A stretch of DNA of 64,000 bases from Megalopta genalis (GCF_051020955.1 NC_135027.1:248001-312000); one strand, 5' to 3'; positions 1 through 11,604 are shown, counted from the first letter of the stretch. Notes: generated by a model from the sequence alone, not told the origin. Program-made: numbers and translations.

Positions 1-33
1 ACGATTTGCATTCACGGTGCACCTTTTTTTTCC

Positions 34-186
34 ATGCAATTTATCTGGAGCAGGTCATCTATGGTCCGACGACGTCGTCGGTTGCACAACACAGCTTACG
101 AGGAAATTCTCTACGAAGCCGAACGGCTGCGGACGAAATTGTTCGGCGATGTGCCGGTGATGTACAGGGTGTCCCAAAAATGTCTC
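34..186 (+). CDS. Possible coding fragment of unknown origin, cut by a foldback element
   Basis: On the strand opposite the transporter, an open frame reads from an ATG at 34 (a second ATG at 61) through MVRRRRRLHNTAYEEILYEAERLR to TKLFGDVPVMY. It then runs into foldback element A at 163 and stops at 184-186. The pre-element part has a helix-like, protein-like composition. A pyrimidine-rich acceptor-like sequence ending GAGCAG lies at 21-53, so the real exon, if any, may begin at 54. No family is recognised. It may be a relic of a mobile element or chance. Confidence 0.2.
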
Positions 187-530
187 ACAATTTGAAAGTG
201 GCGGGTTCCTCGGGTCAATTGAAGCAACTTTTTCCTTCGCAAAAATTTTCTCCGAGGCACCGTTAACGAGTTATTAACGAGAAACAGTGACCAATGAGAG
301 GCGAGCACAGCTGGCGCGAGGCGACCGAACCAATGAGCGGAACTGGGCTTCGTGCGCTGGTTGGCTGGGCCGCCTCGCGTCAGCCGTATTCGATTCTTAT
401 TGGTCACTGTTTTTCGTTAATAACTCGTTAACAGTGCCTCGGAGAACATTTTTGTAAAGGAAGAAGTTGCTTCAAATGATCTGAGGAACCCGCCATTTCC
501 GGATTGCGAGACATTTTGGGGCACCCTGTA
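163..530. mobile_element. Foldback element A, copy 1 (Tc1/mariner-type MITE)
   Basis: About 368 bp, almost fully palindromic, flanked by TA on both sides. It starts CAGGGTGTCCCAAAAATG and ends in a complementary GGGGCACCCTG. Conserved internal blocks recur in the other copies: AATGTCTCACAAT near the ends, GAAGCAACTTTTTCCTT, a TTAACGAGTTATTAACGA block, and several CCAAT/ATTGG boxes around the centre. It has no coding capacity. TA target duplication and short terminal repeats point to mobilisation by a Tc1/mariner-type transposase; that is inference. Confidence 0.88.
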
Positions 531-872
531 GTTTATCGACGACTCTAATTTTCGCGGCTTGTCGATAATGAAAGGTCGATCCGGGGTTTAAAAATAGCGC
601 CGTCCCGTTCGGCCGCCTCTATCCTGAACTTTTCCGATCCGACGACAGTCCGCTTTCACTAAAAGCGCGATCTCCGCGCGCGAGCTACGGTCACGCGCGA
701 TTTACTCTCTCGTTCGATTTTTCTCGGCTCCGCGGGAACGATGCCGATCGTACCTTGGCCTTCGAGTCGATCGGTGCTCGAAACTGGCTCGCGGCTATTT
801 TTTGGCATAATATTACCGGGGTCCTCGTTACCTCGAGATCATAGTGAAATTAATTTCCGACAACGAACTCAC
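531..872. other. Intron 4 sequence between foldback A and exon 4
   Basis: GC-rich unique-looking intronic sequence containing part of the intron that follows exon 4 (donor at 872-865). No exon homologous to the H-loop region, RNA gene or repeat was seen. Confidence 0.6.
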
Positions 873-980
873 CTCTGTCGCAGCAACGGATCGACGCCGA
901 CCGTCGGCTCGTCCAGGATCAAGAGTTCTGGATCGTGCATCAGGGCCACGGCGAAGGACACTCTTCGTTGCTGGCCACCG
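873..980 (-). CDS. ABC transporter exon 4 (signature motif, Walker B, D-loop)
   Basis: The 108-bp exon has an acceptor ending TTCCCGCAG (982-990) and a donor GTGAGTTC (872-865). It completes Ser213 of the ABC signature L-S-G-G-Q-Q-R-R (212-219) and carries SFAVALMHDPELLILDEP, with Walker B Asp236 and catalytic Glu237, then TVGVDPLLRQ containing the D-loop. It ends with two bases of codon 249, probably Ser. The next exon, expected to carry the H-loop histidine (IITTHYIEEA-like in relatives), was not found in 1-872 and must lie outside the window. Confidence 0.95.
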
Positions 981-1339
981 CTGCGGGAACATCGATCGAT
1001 TAGTCGCGTGCAGATTTCATTGGAGCCACTTTCCTTACGACAAGCTCCAATTTTTTCAAATTGTACGTTTTAAACGATGCGAGGAAACGAGGACGTTGAT
1101 CCTGGAGGATTTGGATCAGGTGGGTCGGAGACGAAGGACGATCCTTTTGGATCGCGCGATGCTCTAAGATCTCCTTAAATAGAGATTACTTAAGAAAAGG
1201 AACAATAAAATCGTTATTTAAAGACTGTATAAAAATGAAAATTGCTTCTAAACGATCCGGATCGAATCTCAACGTAAAGAAGCTTCTTTCTGTTAAAAAT
1301 GATTATTCAAAATGTCCTAACATTCTGATCAGTAATGTA

Positions 1340-1561
1340 TACAGTAATGTCTCCCTAATTGACGTTCAGATTGTCCACGAAAATGGGCAATTTGGGAGGA
1401 AGAGGAGCCTTGCGAATTCGAGCCTTGCGACTCGTTTTTATAGTTACCGATTTTCAGCAATTATAAAAACGAGCTGCAAGGCTCGAATAATCGTATCTCC
1501 TCTTCCCGAATTGTCCACTTCTGTGGACAATCTGAGCGTCAATTAGGGAGACATTATTGTA
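1340..1561. mobile_element. Foldback element B, copy 1 (MITE)
   Basis: 222 bp including the flanking TA on each side. It begins CAGTAATGTCTCCCTAATTG and ends in the complementary sequence. The arms share ATTGTCCAC.AAAATGG, CAATTTGGGA and GAGGAG blocks, with a central stem built on CTCGTTTTTATAGTTA and its complement. It has no open reading frame of its own and is one of about eleven copies in the window. It lies in intron 3 of the transporter. Confidence 0.88.
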
Positions 1562-1729
1562 CTTCGTATTAACAGTGCTTTAAACTGCACGATTTGTTTC
1601 AGTCCATAGAATTTGTTTTCTCGATGCATTTTCTGATGATGCTACAGTTCGATTAATATCCTACAGATCAATTAATGCATTCGCTTAAATTTTCTCATGT
1701 TATAACACGAGACGTTTTCCCCAGAGATA

Positions 1730-2179
1730 TACAGGATGTCCCAGGTTTTAATGTTCAAACTTTGTCAGTATATTCTATGGCACAAGGTAAGAAAAAAATG
1801 TTATGTAAACATAGGTCATATAGAGCTTTATTAAGAAGTTATAACAAAAATTCAGAATAGGAATAGTAATCAACTTGCTGTTACTACGAGCATTGGCTTA
1901 AATAGATCAGCACATGCCGTGTGTTTATGTAAGCTGTGTTTATTAATACATTTCGAAATGTATTAATAACCGTTGTTGACAATACATGATTGACATCGAT
2001 CGAAGATTTTTTTCATTTTTTATTTTTATTTTTAGTTGATTACTATTCCTATTCTGAATTTTTGTTATAACTTCTTAATAAAGCTCTATATGACATATGT
2101 TTACATAACATTTTTTTCTTACTTTGTGCCATAGAATACACTAACAAAGTTTAAACATTAAAACCTGGGACACCCTGTA
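1730..2179. mobile_element. Foldback element C (450-bp MITE)
   Basis: TA-flanked palindrome: left end CAGGATGTCCCAGGTTTTAA, right end complementary (TTAAAACCTGGGACACCCTG). Long arms of about 140 bp pair with few mismatches (for example TTTATTAAGAAGTTATAACA and its complement). The loop is about 170 bp. Its outer 11 bp resemble foldback A but the interior differs, so it is a separate family with related ends. It lies in intron 3. Confidence 0.87.
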
Positions 2180-2380
2180 TATGTACATATATACATATGT
2201 AAATAAGCTACAGATATAACAGTTTGAACCAGTTATTTCCCTGCTACACGCATGCGAATCGGCAGCGTTTTTAGGATCGTGCGCGACGAGACGAAGAGAT
2301 ATCTCCCAAAGTACTTCGTTTCGATGCGAACAGGATGGGAGCGGGAACGTAGAAAAGCGAACAGAGGAAGTTCCACGAAC

Positions 2381-2695
2381 CTGAGGTTCTTGACCAGTCG
2401 ATTCTGCGAGGGAAGGTCGAGAAACTGCAGCAGAAATCGCAGCCTGTCGACGATCTCGGCGGTGCACATGCCGAATATCCAGCCGAAATACATCATGGTC
2501 TCGCGGATCGTGAACTCCCCGTACAGGGCTATCTCCTGCGGCATGTAGCCGACCCTCTTTCCAGGGACCCCGGACCCCTTTGTTCCCGGCTTGCCACCAA
2601 GGACCCAGATCTCCCCGGAGTTCAATCGCCTTCGGCCGACGATGCACGAGAGAAGAGTGGTTTTGCCGCATCCGCTGGCGCCGAGCAGTCCATAA
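2381..2695 (-). CDS. ABC transporter exon 3 (Walker A and Q-loop)
   Basis: The 315-bp exon completes Ile108 and encodes residues 109-212 and two bases of Ser213. The acceptor is a TTTTTTGTTTTCGTCAG-type tract. The donor is GTTCGTGG, weaker than the other donors here. Walker A is GASGCGKT (113-120, Lys119 the nucleotide-binding lysine). The Q-loop lies in VGYMPQE (156-162, Gln161). The helical segment TIRETMMYFGWIFGMC follows, then the stretch up to RLVKNL just before the signature motif. KGSIYGLLGASGCGKTTLL is typical of the arthropod ABCH/ABCG20-23 group. No damaging change is seen. Confidence 0.96.
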
Positions 2696-5345
2696 CTGAC
2701 GAAAACAAAAAATATCAAGATTGGGCCGGAGGAAATTTGGCTTGGGCTCCAAAAACACGCGTACTTTCGCCAAGACGCGAATTTATCCTTACGTTATTCT
2801 CACCAGTTTTGGGGAAATTGTTCAGCTTTCAAGGAATTCGGAATAATTATACAATTACGAAAGTGAAGAAACTTCGCGGGTCCTTGACATTTCAGGATAA
2901 AATTTGATGTTTTAATTGACATATTTCTTAGTCAATTAAGGGTACATATCACAACGAAGCATGCTACGCATCGTTTATGTTGCAATGTTGTTTTGTTCGG
3001 TGCATACGACGAATAACAAAAGTAACAAAAATTAAAAGGAAAAGTAAGAAAACGCAGGAAAACATTTTATTGCAACATATTGAACGAACCGAATGTTACC
3101 AGGATTTTTGCAATACGAAAGAGTCGAACTAATATTTCCTACAGCAATATTGAAACTTCTTAGATTCGGTTGCATTAATCAAATGACTTCGATGTTGCGA
3201 GAGTATTTTAATGGCAATAAAAATCGTGCGTTCATCGAGGATGCAGATAGCAGAATATCGAGATCGACGATCGCGAAATATCTCATGATGAAAATAGTCA
3301 TGATGAAAACACCGATGCGACTATGCGGATCGTTTCAAGGACCGATTAATGCACCGCATTAAAGTTATTCCAGGAACACCGAGTGACATAGAACTGCACA
3401 TTAAAATGCATCTTAAACTAGTTTTATAAGATTCATTCAGCTCCGAAGAACTCCGAGCAGCGTTCCTACCGGTTAGAAAAATGTTTATGGATCTGAAGCA
3501 CCGTACTTTGATCCGACATGAAACTGATCGCCTAAGGATAATCGTTCGCAATGTCCGAGTTAATTATTATTTACCGGCGACCATCGCGGCCGAAGCAAAC
3601 GCAACCGATCGACGACACTCTCAAGGATTCCGTGTGCGTTCCCATGAATACGAGGTTATCGGATTTAATCGTCGAAGAGACGAGCGTTCGCCATCTTCAA
3701 TCCGTCAACGGAGTCGCGAATTTCGCAGGCGAGTTTGTTCATGTAATCGTTCGCGTTACGTCCGCTCCTTGGACGCCGTGGAAGAGCCCGGTATCCGTAA
3801 CAGTGACGACGATAATGCGACGCGATAATTATATAATGAGGATAATGACATTCCGTGATTTATTTCGTGCCGGAAACCACCTGTAGAAACGCGACGTGTT
3901 TGCATGTCCATGGGAATTCGGGTATAATTCACCGGCGCGTCGGGGATCCAAAGAAAGGCCGTGTTTTCCTCGTGAACCGCGGTGTATTTGCCGGAGATCG
4001 TCACGATCCGCTGATCCTGTTCCTCGTAGCTTTCTACGAAAGCCTCCGCTCGTTTCCCTACGGTCCAATCTGCTGGATCCGTCGATCATTCGGACGTCTT
4101 TGCCCTTCGAAATCTACGCGATCGATATTTAACACGTTCAGCGCCGACGATCGATCACTAAAATTCCCACAAAGTCAAAGCAGTTTAATTAATGAAATTC
4201 GAACTAGAAAGTTATAATTGATCTTGGCGCATGAGATTAGAACTCTTTCGCATCTGCAATCCTAGTCGAATTGAGTTTGTTCGAATATATTAGAGCGAAA
4301 ATGAATTTTCATAATTGGTCAATAATTAGTGTCGCACATATGTGATCGACGTTAAAATGGAACCTTTCGCTCAATGATGAAACATACACGATCGCTGGAT
4401 CGAAGAAAGGAATTTTCATTTCTCCAAATTGTCCTGTTTCGATCAAACTTTCTGTATGCGCACAAGTTACCAAGATCTACGAAATGCATTTTTTCTTTAA
4501 ATTTCCGTACATGCGCAGATAAAAAAGTTGAAAGAAACATAATTCTTTTATTCTTTTATCGTTCCAAGTCACAGCAGTATTTACAAAAGTATCTTAATCA
4601 TTGTGTACAGTAAACTAGTCCCTTTAACATATAAAAATAATTCAAGTCATTTCATCAAATTTGACAAAAAATGTGAATACTTTTTATATATCCAATCGTT
4701 TGGGAAGCGAACAATCTTGCTACCCATTCTTGTATTTCCCATTTTGATCGATTTGCGTCGATCGTTTAAGAGCGACGCGACGTCACGAATCGGATCAACG
4801 AAGAAAGATCCAACGGTCGATCCACGAGCGGAGAGCGGGTTTCGCCACGTGCAGCAGGTGCATCAATTAACGCAATCAAGGATTACTTGTTTCTAGCCTT
4901 CGCTGCCTGCGGAGCTGCGCTCGTGCGAAGATTGATTATTCGATCGAGCTCGATCTATTCGGTCGACGTAACGTTATCGTCGGAAACAAAAGGAATCTAT
5001 TTTAAGTAATACTTCCTCCGCCGTGCTCGCTTTCGAACAATGAACCGAGCACAGAGTGCTCTTTCATCGGCGCGCTCGTTTTTTCGCGTTATCGCGCGGG
5101 AATCTGCATCGTTAGCGGGACGTTTATGAAATTACTGGATCGCGGAACACCGTAATTTCGGTTTATTATTTTATTCGGAGAACCGGCGACCGGTTCACCG
5201 TTAGCGGAACAATGAGAGGGAGCGTTGCCGCGTTTCTCGGACGGTTTCGTAACGCGAAAACGCGCCCCGATTTTTACAATGCTTTTTCACGGTTCACCCT
5301 GACAAATAGAATAGAATAAAATCTAGTTCTCCCGGCGCTCTTATG

Positions 5346-5347
<2 letters not shown>
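2696..5347. other. Intron 2, left part: nothing recognised
   Basis: Intron between exons 3 and 2. Short open frames on both strands are scattered and overlap one another. No conserved protein, RNA gene or strong repeat was identified. A TTAACACGTTCAGCG stretch at 4129 resembles a piggyBac-type end but has no matching partner. Confidence 0.6.

Positions 5348-5392
<45 letters not shown>
5348..5392. repeat. (CT)n microsatellite
   Basis: About 22 uninterrupted CT dinucleotides inside intron 2. Confidence 0.98.
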
Positions 5393-5393
<1 letters not shown>

Positions 5394-6274
5394 GGATCAC
5401 GTTGTCTGGCAAGCGGTAATTACAGTAATAATTGGCGCAGTTATTACGATAGCTATGCATACAGTAATTTTATGGACGGCGATATGTGATTAGTTAGTTG
5501 CCCGCGGATATTTATGCGTTTTAGCGTGTGACGAATTAAAGAGCAACGAGACTAGGAATACTGTCAGCGGAGTTGCCCGCACGAATTGAATTTCCTTTTT
5601 TCGCCTGGAAGGAAACGCTTACCCGATAAATTTCTAACTCCTGCTTCCGCTCATTAGCAACTTATCTGTACAGGTAACCACGCTAAACTCTGGCTCGAAA
5701 GGGGCTACAACACTCATTTGTTAATCGTCGATTCAATCCGACATTGTCTGCGTCCTTGCAGAAATGATTCTGCTCCGATTCGACCGTCGTTTTCTCAGTT
5801 TTTGATATCGTTGCTTCTGAAAATTCAGAGAACCGTTTCGGATATGCTAAAACGCATGTGCAAAACACCAAGCCTGTGGGTTCGACAGTTCTCTTTTAAT
5901 AAATTTCCCAAAAAAAACATTTCTTCGAAATTGAAGTCTCTCGGCTGTAACTTTGCGCAATATTATTGTTTACAAAAATCCATAGCACTTGACCAGACGT
6001 GCTAGACTATACACGATAATTCGCACATGTTTAAGCGTAAAATTGTCCTTGACATTTCTGTTACATTACATTTGTTTACGGCTACATGCGCATTATGAGT
6101 TAAAACGAAATAAGTACAGTAACAGCGAGTACATGATCAAAAATATGTAGTCAAAATGTAAACAAACTAATTTTGATGGATTCGAAGTAAATGGTCTAAA
6201 TAATTAAGAGGAGGATAAGTATCTATGTACCTGTCATCTAAAAGCATTGATAATCAATAGCGAAAATGGTCGTT
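5393..6274. other. Intron 2, middle: nothing recognised
   Basis: AT-rich intronic sequence. No coding, RNA or repeat feature was supported. Confidence 0.6.
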
Positions 6275-6722
6275 TATAGTATTATTGGCAAGTGTGCAGT
6301 TACGACAGAAGGCTTCGTTATCTTTAAATAAGGGAAATAAAACAGGATAAATTAAGAAACAAATTCCCAAAGATGACCTCCTTGGACCAAGAGATGCCTC
6401 CCTTGCTCAGTTACCAAAATATAGTATTATTGGCAAGCAAAATATAGTATTACGACAGAAGGTTTCGTTATCTTTAAATAAGGGAAATAAAATAGAATAA
6501 ATGAAGAAACAAATTCCCAAAGACGACCTCCTTGGACCAAGAAATACTGGTCCCTTGTTCAGTTACTAAAATATAGTATTATTGGCAAGTGTGTAGTTAC
6601 GACACAGAAGGCTCCCTTATCATTAAATAAGGGAAATAAAACAGAATAAATTAAGAAACAAATTCCCAAAAATGACCTCCTTGGACCAAGAAATGCTGGT
6701 CCCTCGTTCAGTTACCAAAATC
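6275..6722. repeat. Tandem repeat, ~148-bp unit, 3 copies
   Basis: Three consecutive units begin near 6275, 6418 and 6570. Each contains TATAGTATTATTGGCAAG, TACGACAGAAGG, TTAAATAAGGGAAATAAAA and GACCTCCTTGGACCAAGA. The last unit ends about 55 bp before the exon 2 donor. Units differ by small substitutions and one deletion in the second copy. Confidence 0.9.
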
Positions 6723-6778
6723 GTAACTTCTCCATAATTCTAGCTGAAATGCTGATCGCTAAAGAGAATAATACTCAC

Positions 6779-7027
6779 ATGGACCCTTTGGCCACGGTCA
6801 TGCTCAGGTTCTGTATCACATGATTGGGGTTCTTGCTGCTGCCGTAGGTCTTGAACGCATGCCTGACGCTCACTGCCTGCTGCCTGTTCCACGCAGGGTT
6901 GTTCAGCCCTGGCGTGGATAGGACCGTGCTCGGCGTGATCGTCACGTCCAACGTGCTGTCCGCGTTGTTCTGCATCGTTCCCAGAGCGTTCACGTTCACC
7001 AGACCGCCGCCGCCTGCTGTCCCGTCA
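6779..7027 (-). CDS. ABC transporter exon 2 (linker and start of nucleotide-binding domain)
   Basis: The 249-bp exon runs between an acceptor (pyrimidine-rich tract ending TTCCAG at 7028-7033) and a strong donor GTGAGTAT (6778-6771). It encodes residues 25-107 and two bases of 108. A Gly-rich low-complexity linker (GTAGGGGL, about residues 27-34) leads to a Thr/Ser/Pro stretch (TITPSTVLSTPGLNNPAW). Then comes the first beta-strand region of the ATP-binding domain, AVSVRHAFKTYG (about 76-87), with the A-loop aromatic Tyr86, and HVIQNLSMTVAKGS (about 94-107). The order matches insect ABCG23-like proteins. The exon length is a multiple of three, so skipping it would keep the frame. Confidence 0.92.
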
Positions 7028-7889
7028 CTGGAACCAGGAAAACGAAAAAGAAAGATCACATTCCCGTAACTGCGATATTCGATATCCGCGGCTTCCGTAC
7101 ACGTCCGTGTGCTCTCATTGTTCCGCGACCGCCTCCGATCACCCCGGAAAACTCGAAGAAACCGAGCTGGGAATCGGCGCCGCGATGAAACGAAACCGAG
7201 CGGAAAACCGTGACGCACAATACGGTTGTTCTCCCCGGTCTCGCGAACGCTGCTCTCGCGTGACACAAACTGCCGCTAATTAACCGCGCCGAGCGGTTAA
7301 ATCGGTGACCAATTGTCTCCGCGATTATTCGCCAGGTGAAATCTAACTTGGTGTTTAACGTCAAGCGGCGCCCGGGTCGCGCGCGACCCCGGTTTCAATT
7401 GTGCTCGTAGAGAACGCTTCCCGGCACTCATTGTTTCCGCAGATTTGACGGAAAGGGTTGTAATTGTGTTTCGAGATCTCTCGCCGGATAGAATGGAAGT
7501 TTCAATGAAAATCCTGCAGAGATTTCTCCGACGTCAGATTTCATTGATCTACAGCTGAAAGAGAACACCGACTGTTCGATGACGTGAATTTCTGAAGGTT
7601 GTTCAGCATAATGTAATCGCCAGGCTGCGGATTTTATGCATTCACGACGGAAGCGATTAGACGATATGCTGTTATATTATCATTAATGTATAACAACGAA
7701 CACATTTTTGTTCGATCCCTGTTTCCTGCAATTAATGCCTAACATTTTGATTTTTCATAAAGATCCGTAGTTTAGTTATTAAACTCGACGACTGAAACTT
7801 GAAGACAGATTTCGTGCACTTTGTTCCCTAAGAAAACGTCTGTAAAGATCCTCTGCATTCGCACAGCGCCCATTTTCATCGCCAGTTCC

Positions 7890-8138
7890 TTAACACGTTC
7901 CGTGCCGAGCTTTTTTTACTCGAATCTTCACACTTTGATATTTTACTAAAACTTGATGTATTACGTGCAATTATTAATTCTCGTACACATAACAACGTAA
8001 CAAAAACTTATCAACGCCCATTCTTGCGGTGGAAATTGATTCTTCGGTTCTAAATTTCTTGTAAACAATTTGTTCAGTTCACTAAGTAAACATGCAAGCG
8101 TGTACCATCGATGGTACACGTGGCACGGAACGTGTTAA
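7890..8138. mobile_element. piggyBac-type MITE with TTAA ends
   Basis: About 249 bp. The left end is TTAACACGTTCCGTGCC; the right end is its exact complement, GGCACGGAACGTGTTAA. TTAA is the target duplication of piggyBac elements, and the CACGTTCCGTGCC terminal repeats are perfect over 13 bp. A separate short perfect palindrome centred on ATCGAT (about 8099-8120) lies just inside the right end. It has no coding capacity. Confidence 0.82.
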
Positions 8139-11100
8139 AACACTATTAAAACTCTTAAATATCGAACAATTATTCCAATTCCTATGGATTATTCAAATTC
8201 GACGAGTTTTCTTCGTCCAACTGGTTCATTTTTCTCGCGATTTCGAGACCGCTGGATCACGATCGCGCGTCGGGTCCTTGGCGACCCAGGCTGCGCCCGG
8301 ACGCAGCGGCGTGCACGCAGCGCCTCGTACGGTTTAGAAAGAGCCGACGCGTGGTTGCGCAACAGAACGGCTTTCTTTTCGCTCGCTGAGGCTGATTGGG
8401 CAACCACACGGTTCTCTCGGCTCCGGAGATGTCCGTGGAGGTGTTCACGTGTTCACGTGTCGCCGAAATGGAGCCCGTTGTTTCCTGGTGCGGCTGGCAT
8501 TCCGCCTCAAGGCCGTGCAAACGATCCACCTCCGTCCCAGCCCGATCCTGTTGACATTTTCACCGACGCCAGTGAAACCGAAGCTCCTTATTCCGGATAG
8601 AGACGGACGCCTGCCTTCGATAGAGCCGTCCTTCTTCGCCGTCCAACGAAAAAGCATTCGCGCCGGTGTGTTTCCCCGTCGTCGCAGCATTTTTGGCGGC
8701 GCCGTGCGATTTCGAAACTGTTTTCATGGCTTTAAGGACTGTTGTGCAAGTCATTCAGCCCGGTATCGTGGTCTTGTTTGCAACGTTGTTTAGAAAGTTC
8801 CGAACGAGAGCATTGTTTTAGACCACGGTGTCTATTTTTGTCCTGTCCGGCACAGACATAGAACGTTGCTCGCTCTAATGTACAAGCTGAATTCGATTGA
8901 CTGAGCTATGTTCTTGTTTCCAATGTTCCTTGATAGCAGACCGGATTATCGAATACTTGTGTGCCCGGCTGGCTAGAAAGTTCTGTTACAGAGGCATTGT
9001 CTCGGACCGCGGTATTCACTTTTACTCTTGTATGTTATATCGAGAACCCGATAATCAAATTTTGATCGCGCCGCTTACATCCGTACGCAAACACAGCTCG
9101 ATCGGCCGAGCCTGTAATCCTGTTCATTCGAACATTAAACCTACCGAGGCCTGAAAGTATCAAACGCCTGTTGTTTTATAACGACGAGAAGATTGCGTTT
9201 ATTTAGACCTTTCGCTATTTTTGGACTTGGATCATTTTGATCATGGACAATTCGGACTTGGATCATCAAATTTATTTAATCGTTCTCTATGAAAGAGTCT
9301 CGATTACAACTTTACAATAAAAGATGCTGAAACGGTCGGTTCCATCGACTCGGTAGGCTCTACGTTAATTTACCTCGATAGCAGACCGTATTCCTCGGCG
9401 ATCTATGAGAGATTGCGTGGTCCAAAACGATATAACGACCAAGCAGATTATATTCCCTTCTGCAAATAATCGATCAATGTCCGCACAATTTATCCCACAA
9501 TGCTTCGAACGCTGTCCGAAAGAACGGTTACGAGCTGGAAGTAATGAAAGCTGGCTGTAAACATCGAGGAAAGGTTTATCGATGCACCGGATGCACGCGT
9601 TTCAGGTGTCCCGTATCTGGAAAATATCCCGGAAGCCGATTCTCTCGCCCCGACGATCGATTGTTTTCCGTCTGGTAGCAAAGTGTTCGCCCGGAGGGCC
9701 GGCTGGATCAGCTGTGCGACCGCGGGAACCCGCATTAGCATGATTGCGTAACGCGATCACGATAGATCCGGCGAAAGAGAGCCGAGCGAGCCGTTTTACA
9801 GCCGAGTGCTACGGCGATACCGATCTCGATGCGAAAGGTCGCGATTCGGCTGATCGATGACTGCTTTCACGTGGTTCCCGCGACGTCGATCCTCCTCCGT
9901 GGTGGTAGCAATGGCAGCGAAACGCGCGCGGCATCCTTCGAGGAAAAGTCAACAAACCGATCGTTTCGTAACGCTCGCCGCGAGCAGATATCGGAAGAAA
10001 GCTGCGACTACGAAGACGTTTCTACGCGCGGAGAATCTCTCTTTGCCGCGGCCACGATCCTCTGCCGTGATCGATCGATCCGGGAACATGGAAATCCGCG
10101 ATTCGGATCTCCATTGTTTCATTGACGCCTTGATATCGCCAGCAACCGCGGAAATTTCACAGCATCGAGGCAGGGTATTTAATGGAATGAAAATTGAACG
10201 ATGCTGGGTGATTTTTAGTCGAATATATTATGTATTAATTTTATATATTGAAAATATAATACTTTTCTTGACTCAGAAATTCTGTTCTTAGATCTCTTTA
10301 ATTGATAGATCTCTTAGATCTCTTTAAATAATATTCTTTGCTTTAAAATGCAATTTCAATATTACTTTGTAATTAATATCCTGTTTTATAGAAGATATTC
10401 AAATACCCTAAAGTCGAGTCGAAATTGAATGTACATTCTTTTATTCTATATATTCTATATATAATTAATGAGTGCAATCTTAGCGCACTTTGCAGAACCT
10501 GACTGCACTTGGCAGATTGAATGCATTAACAGAAGAATGTACTAAAAATTGTGCAAGTGCATTCGAAACGTCAAAATGTTGCCATTATGTAAGCATTTGA
10601 CTGTTTCGCGTTTCGCCTATTTTATCACGAGTGCATCAAAATCTGCATTATTTTAAATGCACTTCAATTTCTGCAAGTAAGTCCTCAATGGACAGACACA
10701 TTGTTTGCAAACAGAATCGACCGGTTGGAAGCGTCAAGAACATCTTCGCTGTATCGCGTAAAAAATTCTATTAGACAGAAGTGCATTTTAAGCATGCACG
10801 GAATTGATTATTTTACAAATGGCTGCACGATGCATCCGATGGGTTCTCAAGCACTGTAAGAATTCTTAGAATAATTTTCGAGGATACATCGCCGGTGATC
10901 GCGAATGAAACGAAAGAATTTCATGCCGCGCGTGTCAACGAAAGCGGAGGATGATTGCGGTGTCCCTCGCGTACGGGATATATCGATGCTGTCGTGATTA
11001 GAGAAATTCTTCGAGCATGTTTACCCGATGGTAAATTATACGAACACTTTATTAAATATACAATATACGCGTATATTCGCGGAATATCAAGGATGGGGCA

Positions 11101-11600
11101 CAGCAACACATTCCAGTCGTGCGTTTCAGAAACGCGAGTTTCAGCGTAACGCAATGCGGAATCTGGATCGAACACGAAATTAATTTCTGCGTGATACGGT
11201 TTTCAGGAGCTCGGACCATAAAATATATCTGCATAAACGTCGGCGACGTGGTCGTCGTAAATTTTGTCCGGATCGCGTTTTGTAATTGAAATTTCGTTAC
11301 ATAAAGCGGTTCAGCTCGGTCGTTAAATTCTTCCGCTACCCGTAAGGCACACGTGTATTTCGCTCGATTCGTACTGTCGCACGTGTACTTTTTTTCCCCC
11401 TCCTGCCGGAGTCGTTGTCTTTCGTCCCACATCGCGAAATTACACGACAATTACTGGGACACCGTTAACGCTTCATTATCTCTGCTAAACGAATCCCGGC
11501 AATCACCTGTATATCGCCGCGGATTTCGAAATTCTCCGTTCGTTTAATATCGCGATCGCGATCCATCGAGTTCTTGCCTAACAGGCGCCGGAAAAAAAAC
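8139..11600. other. Intron 1 segment: CpG-rich, nothing recognised
   Basis: Several overlapping short frames on both strands between 8184 and 8793 reflect GC-rich sequence with few stops. The 10.2-10.8 kb part is AT-rich with recurring GTGCA/TGCAC words. No gene, RNA or element could be supported. Confidence 0.55.
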
Positions 11601-11604
11601 ACCT

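Noticed and set aside
4129..4355. TTAACACGTTCAGCGCC as left end of a second piggyBac-type MITE
   Set aside because: The expected complementary right end with TTAA is missing; the only nearby partner (GATCGACGTTAA) pairs poorly.
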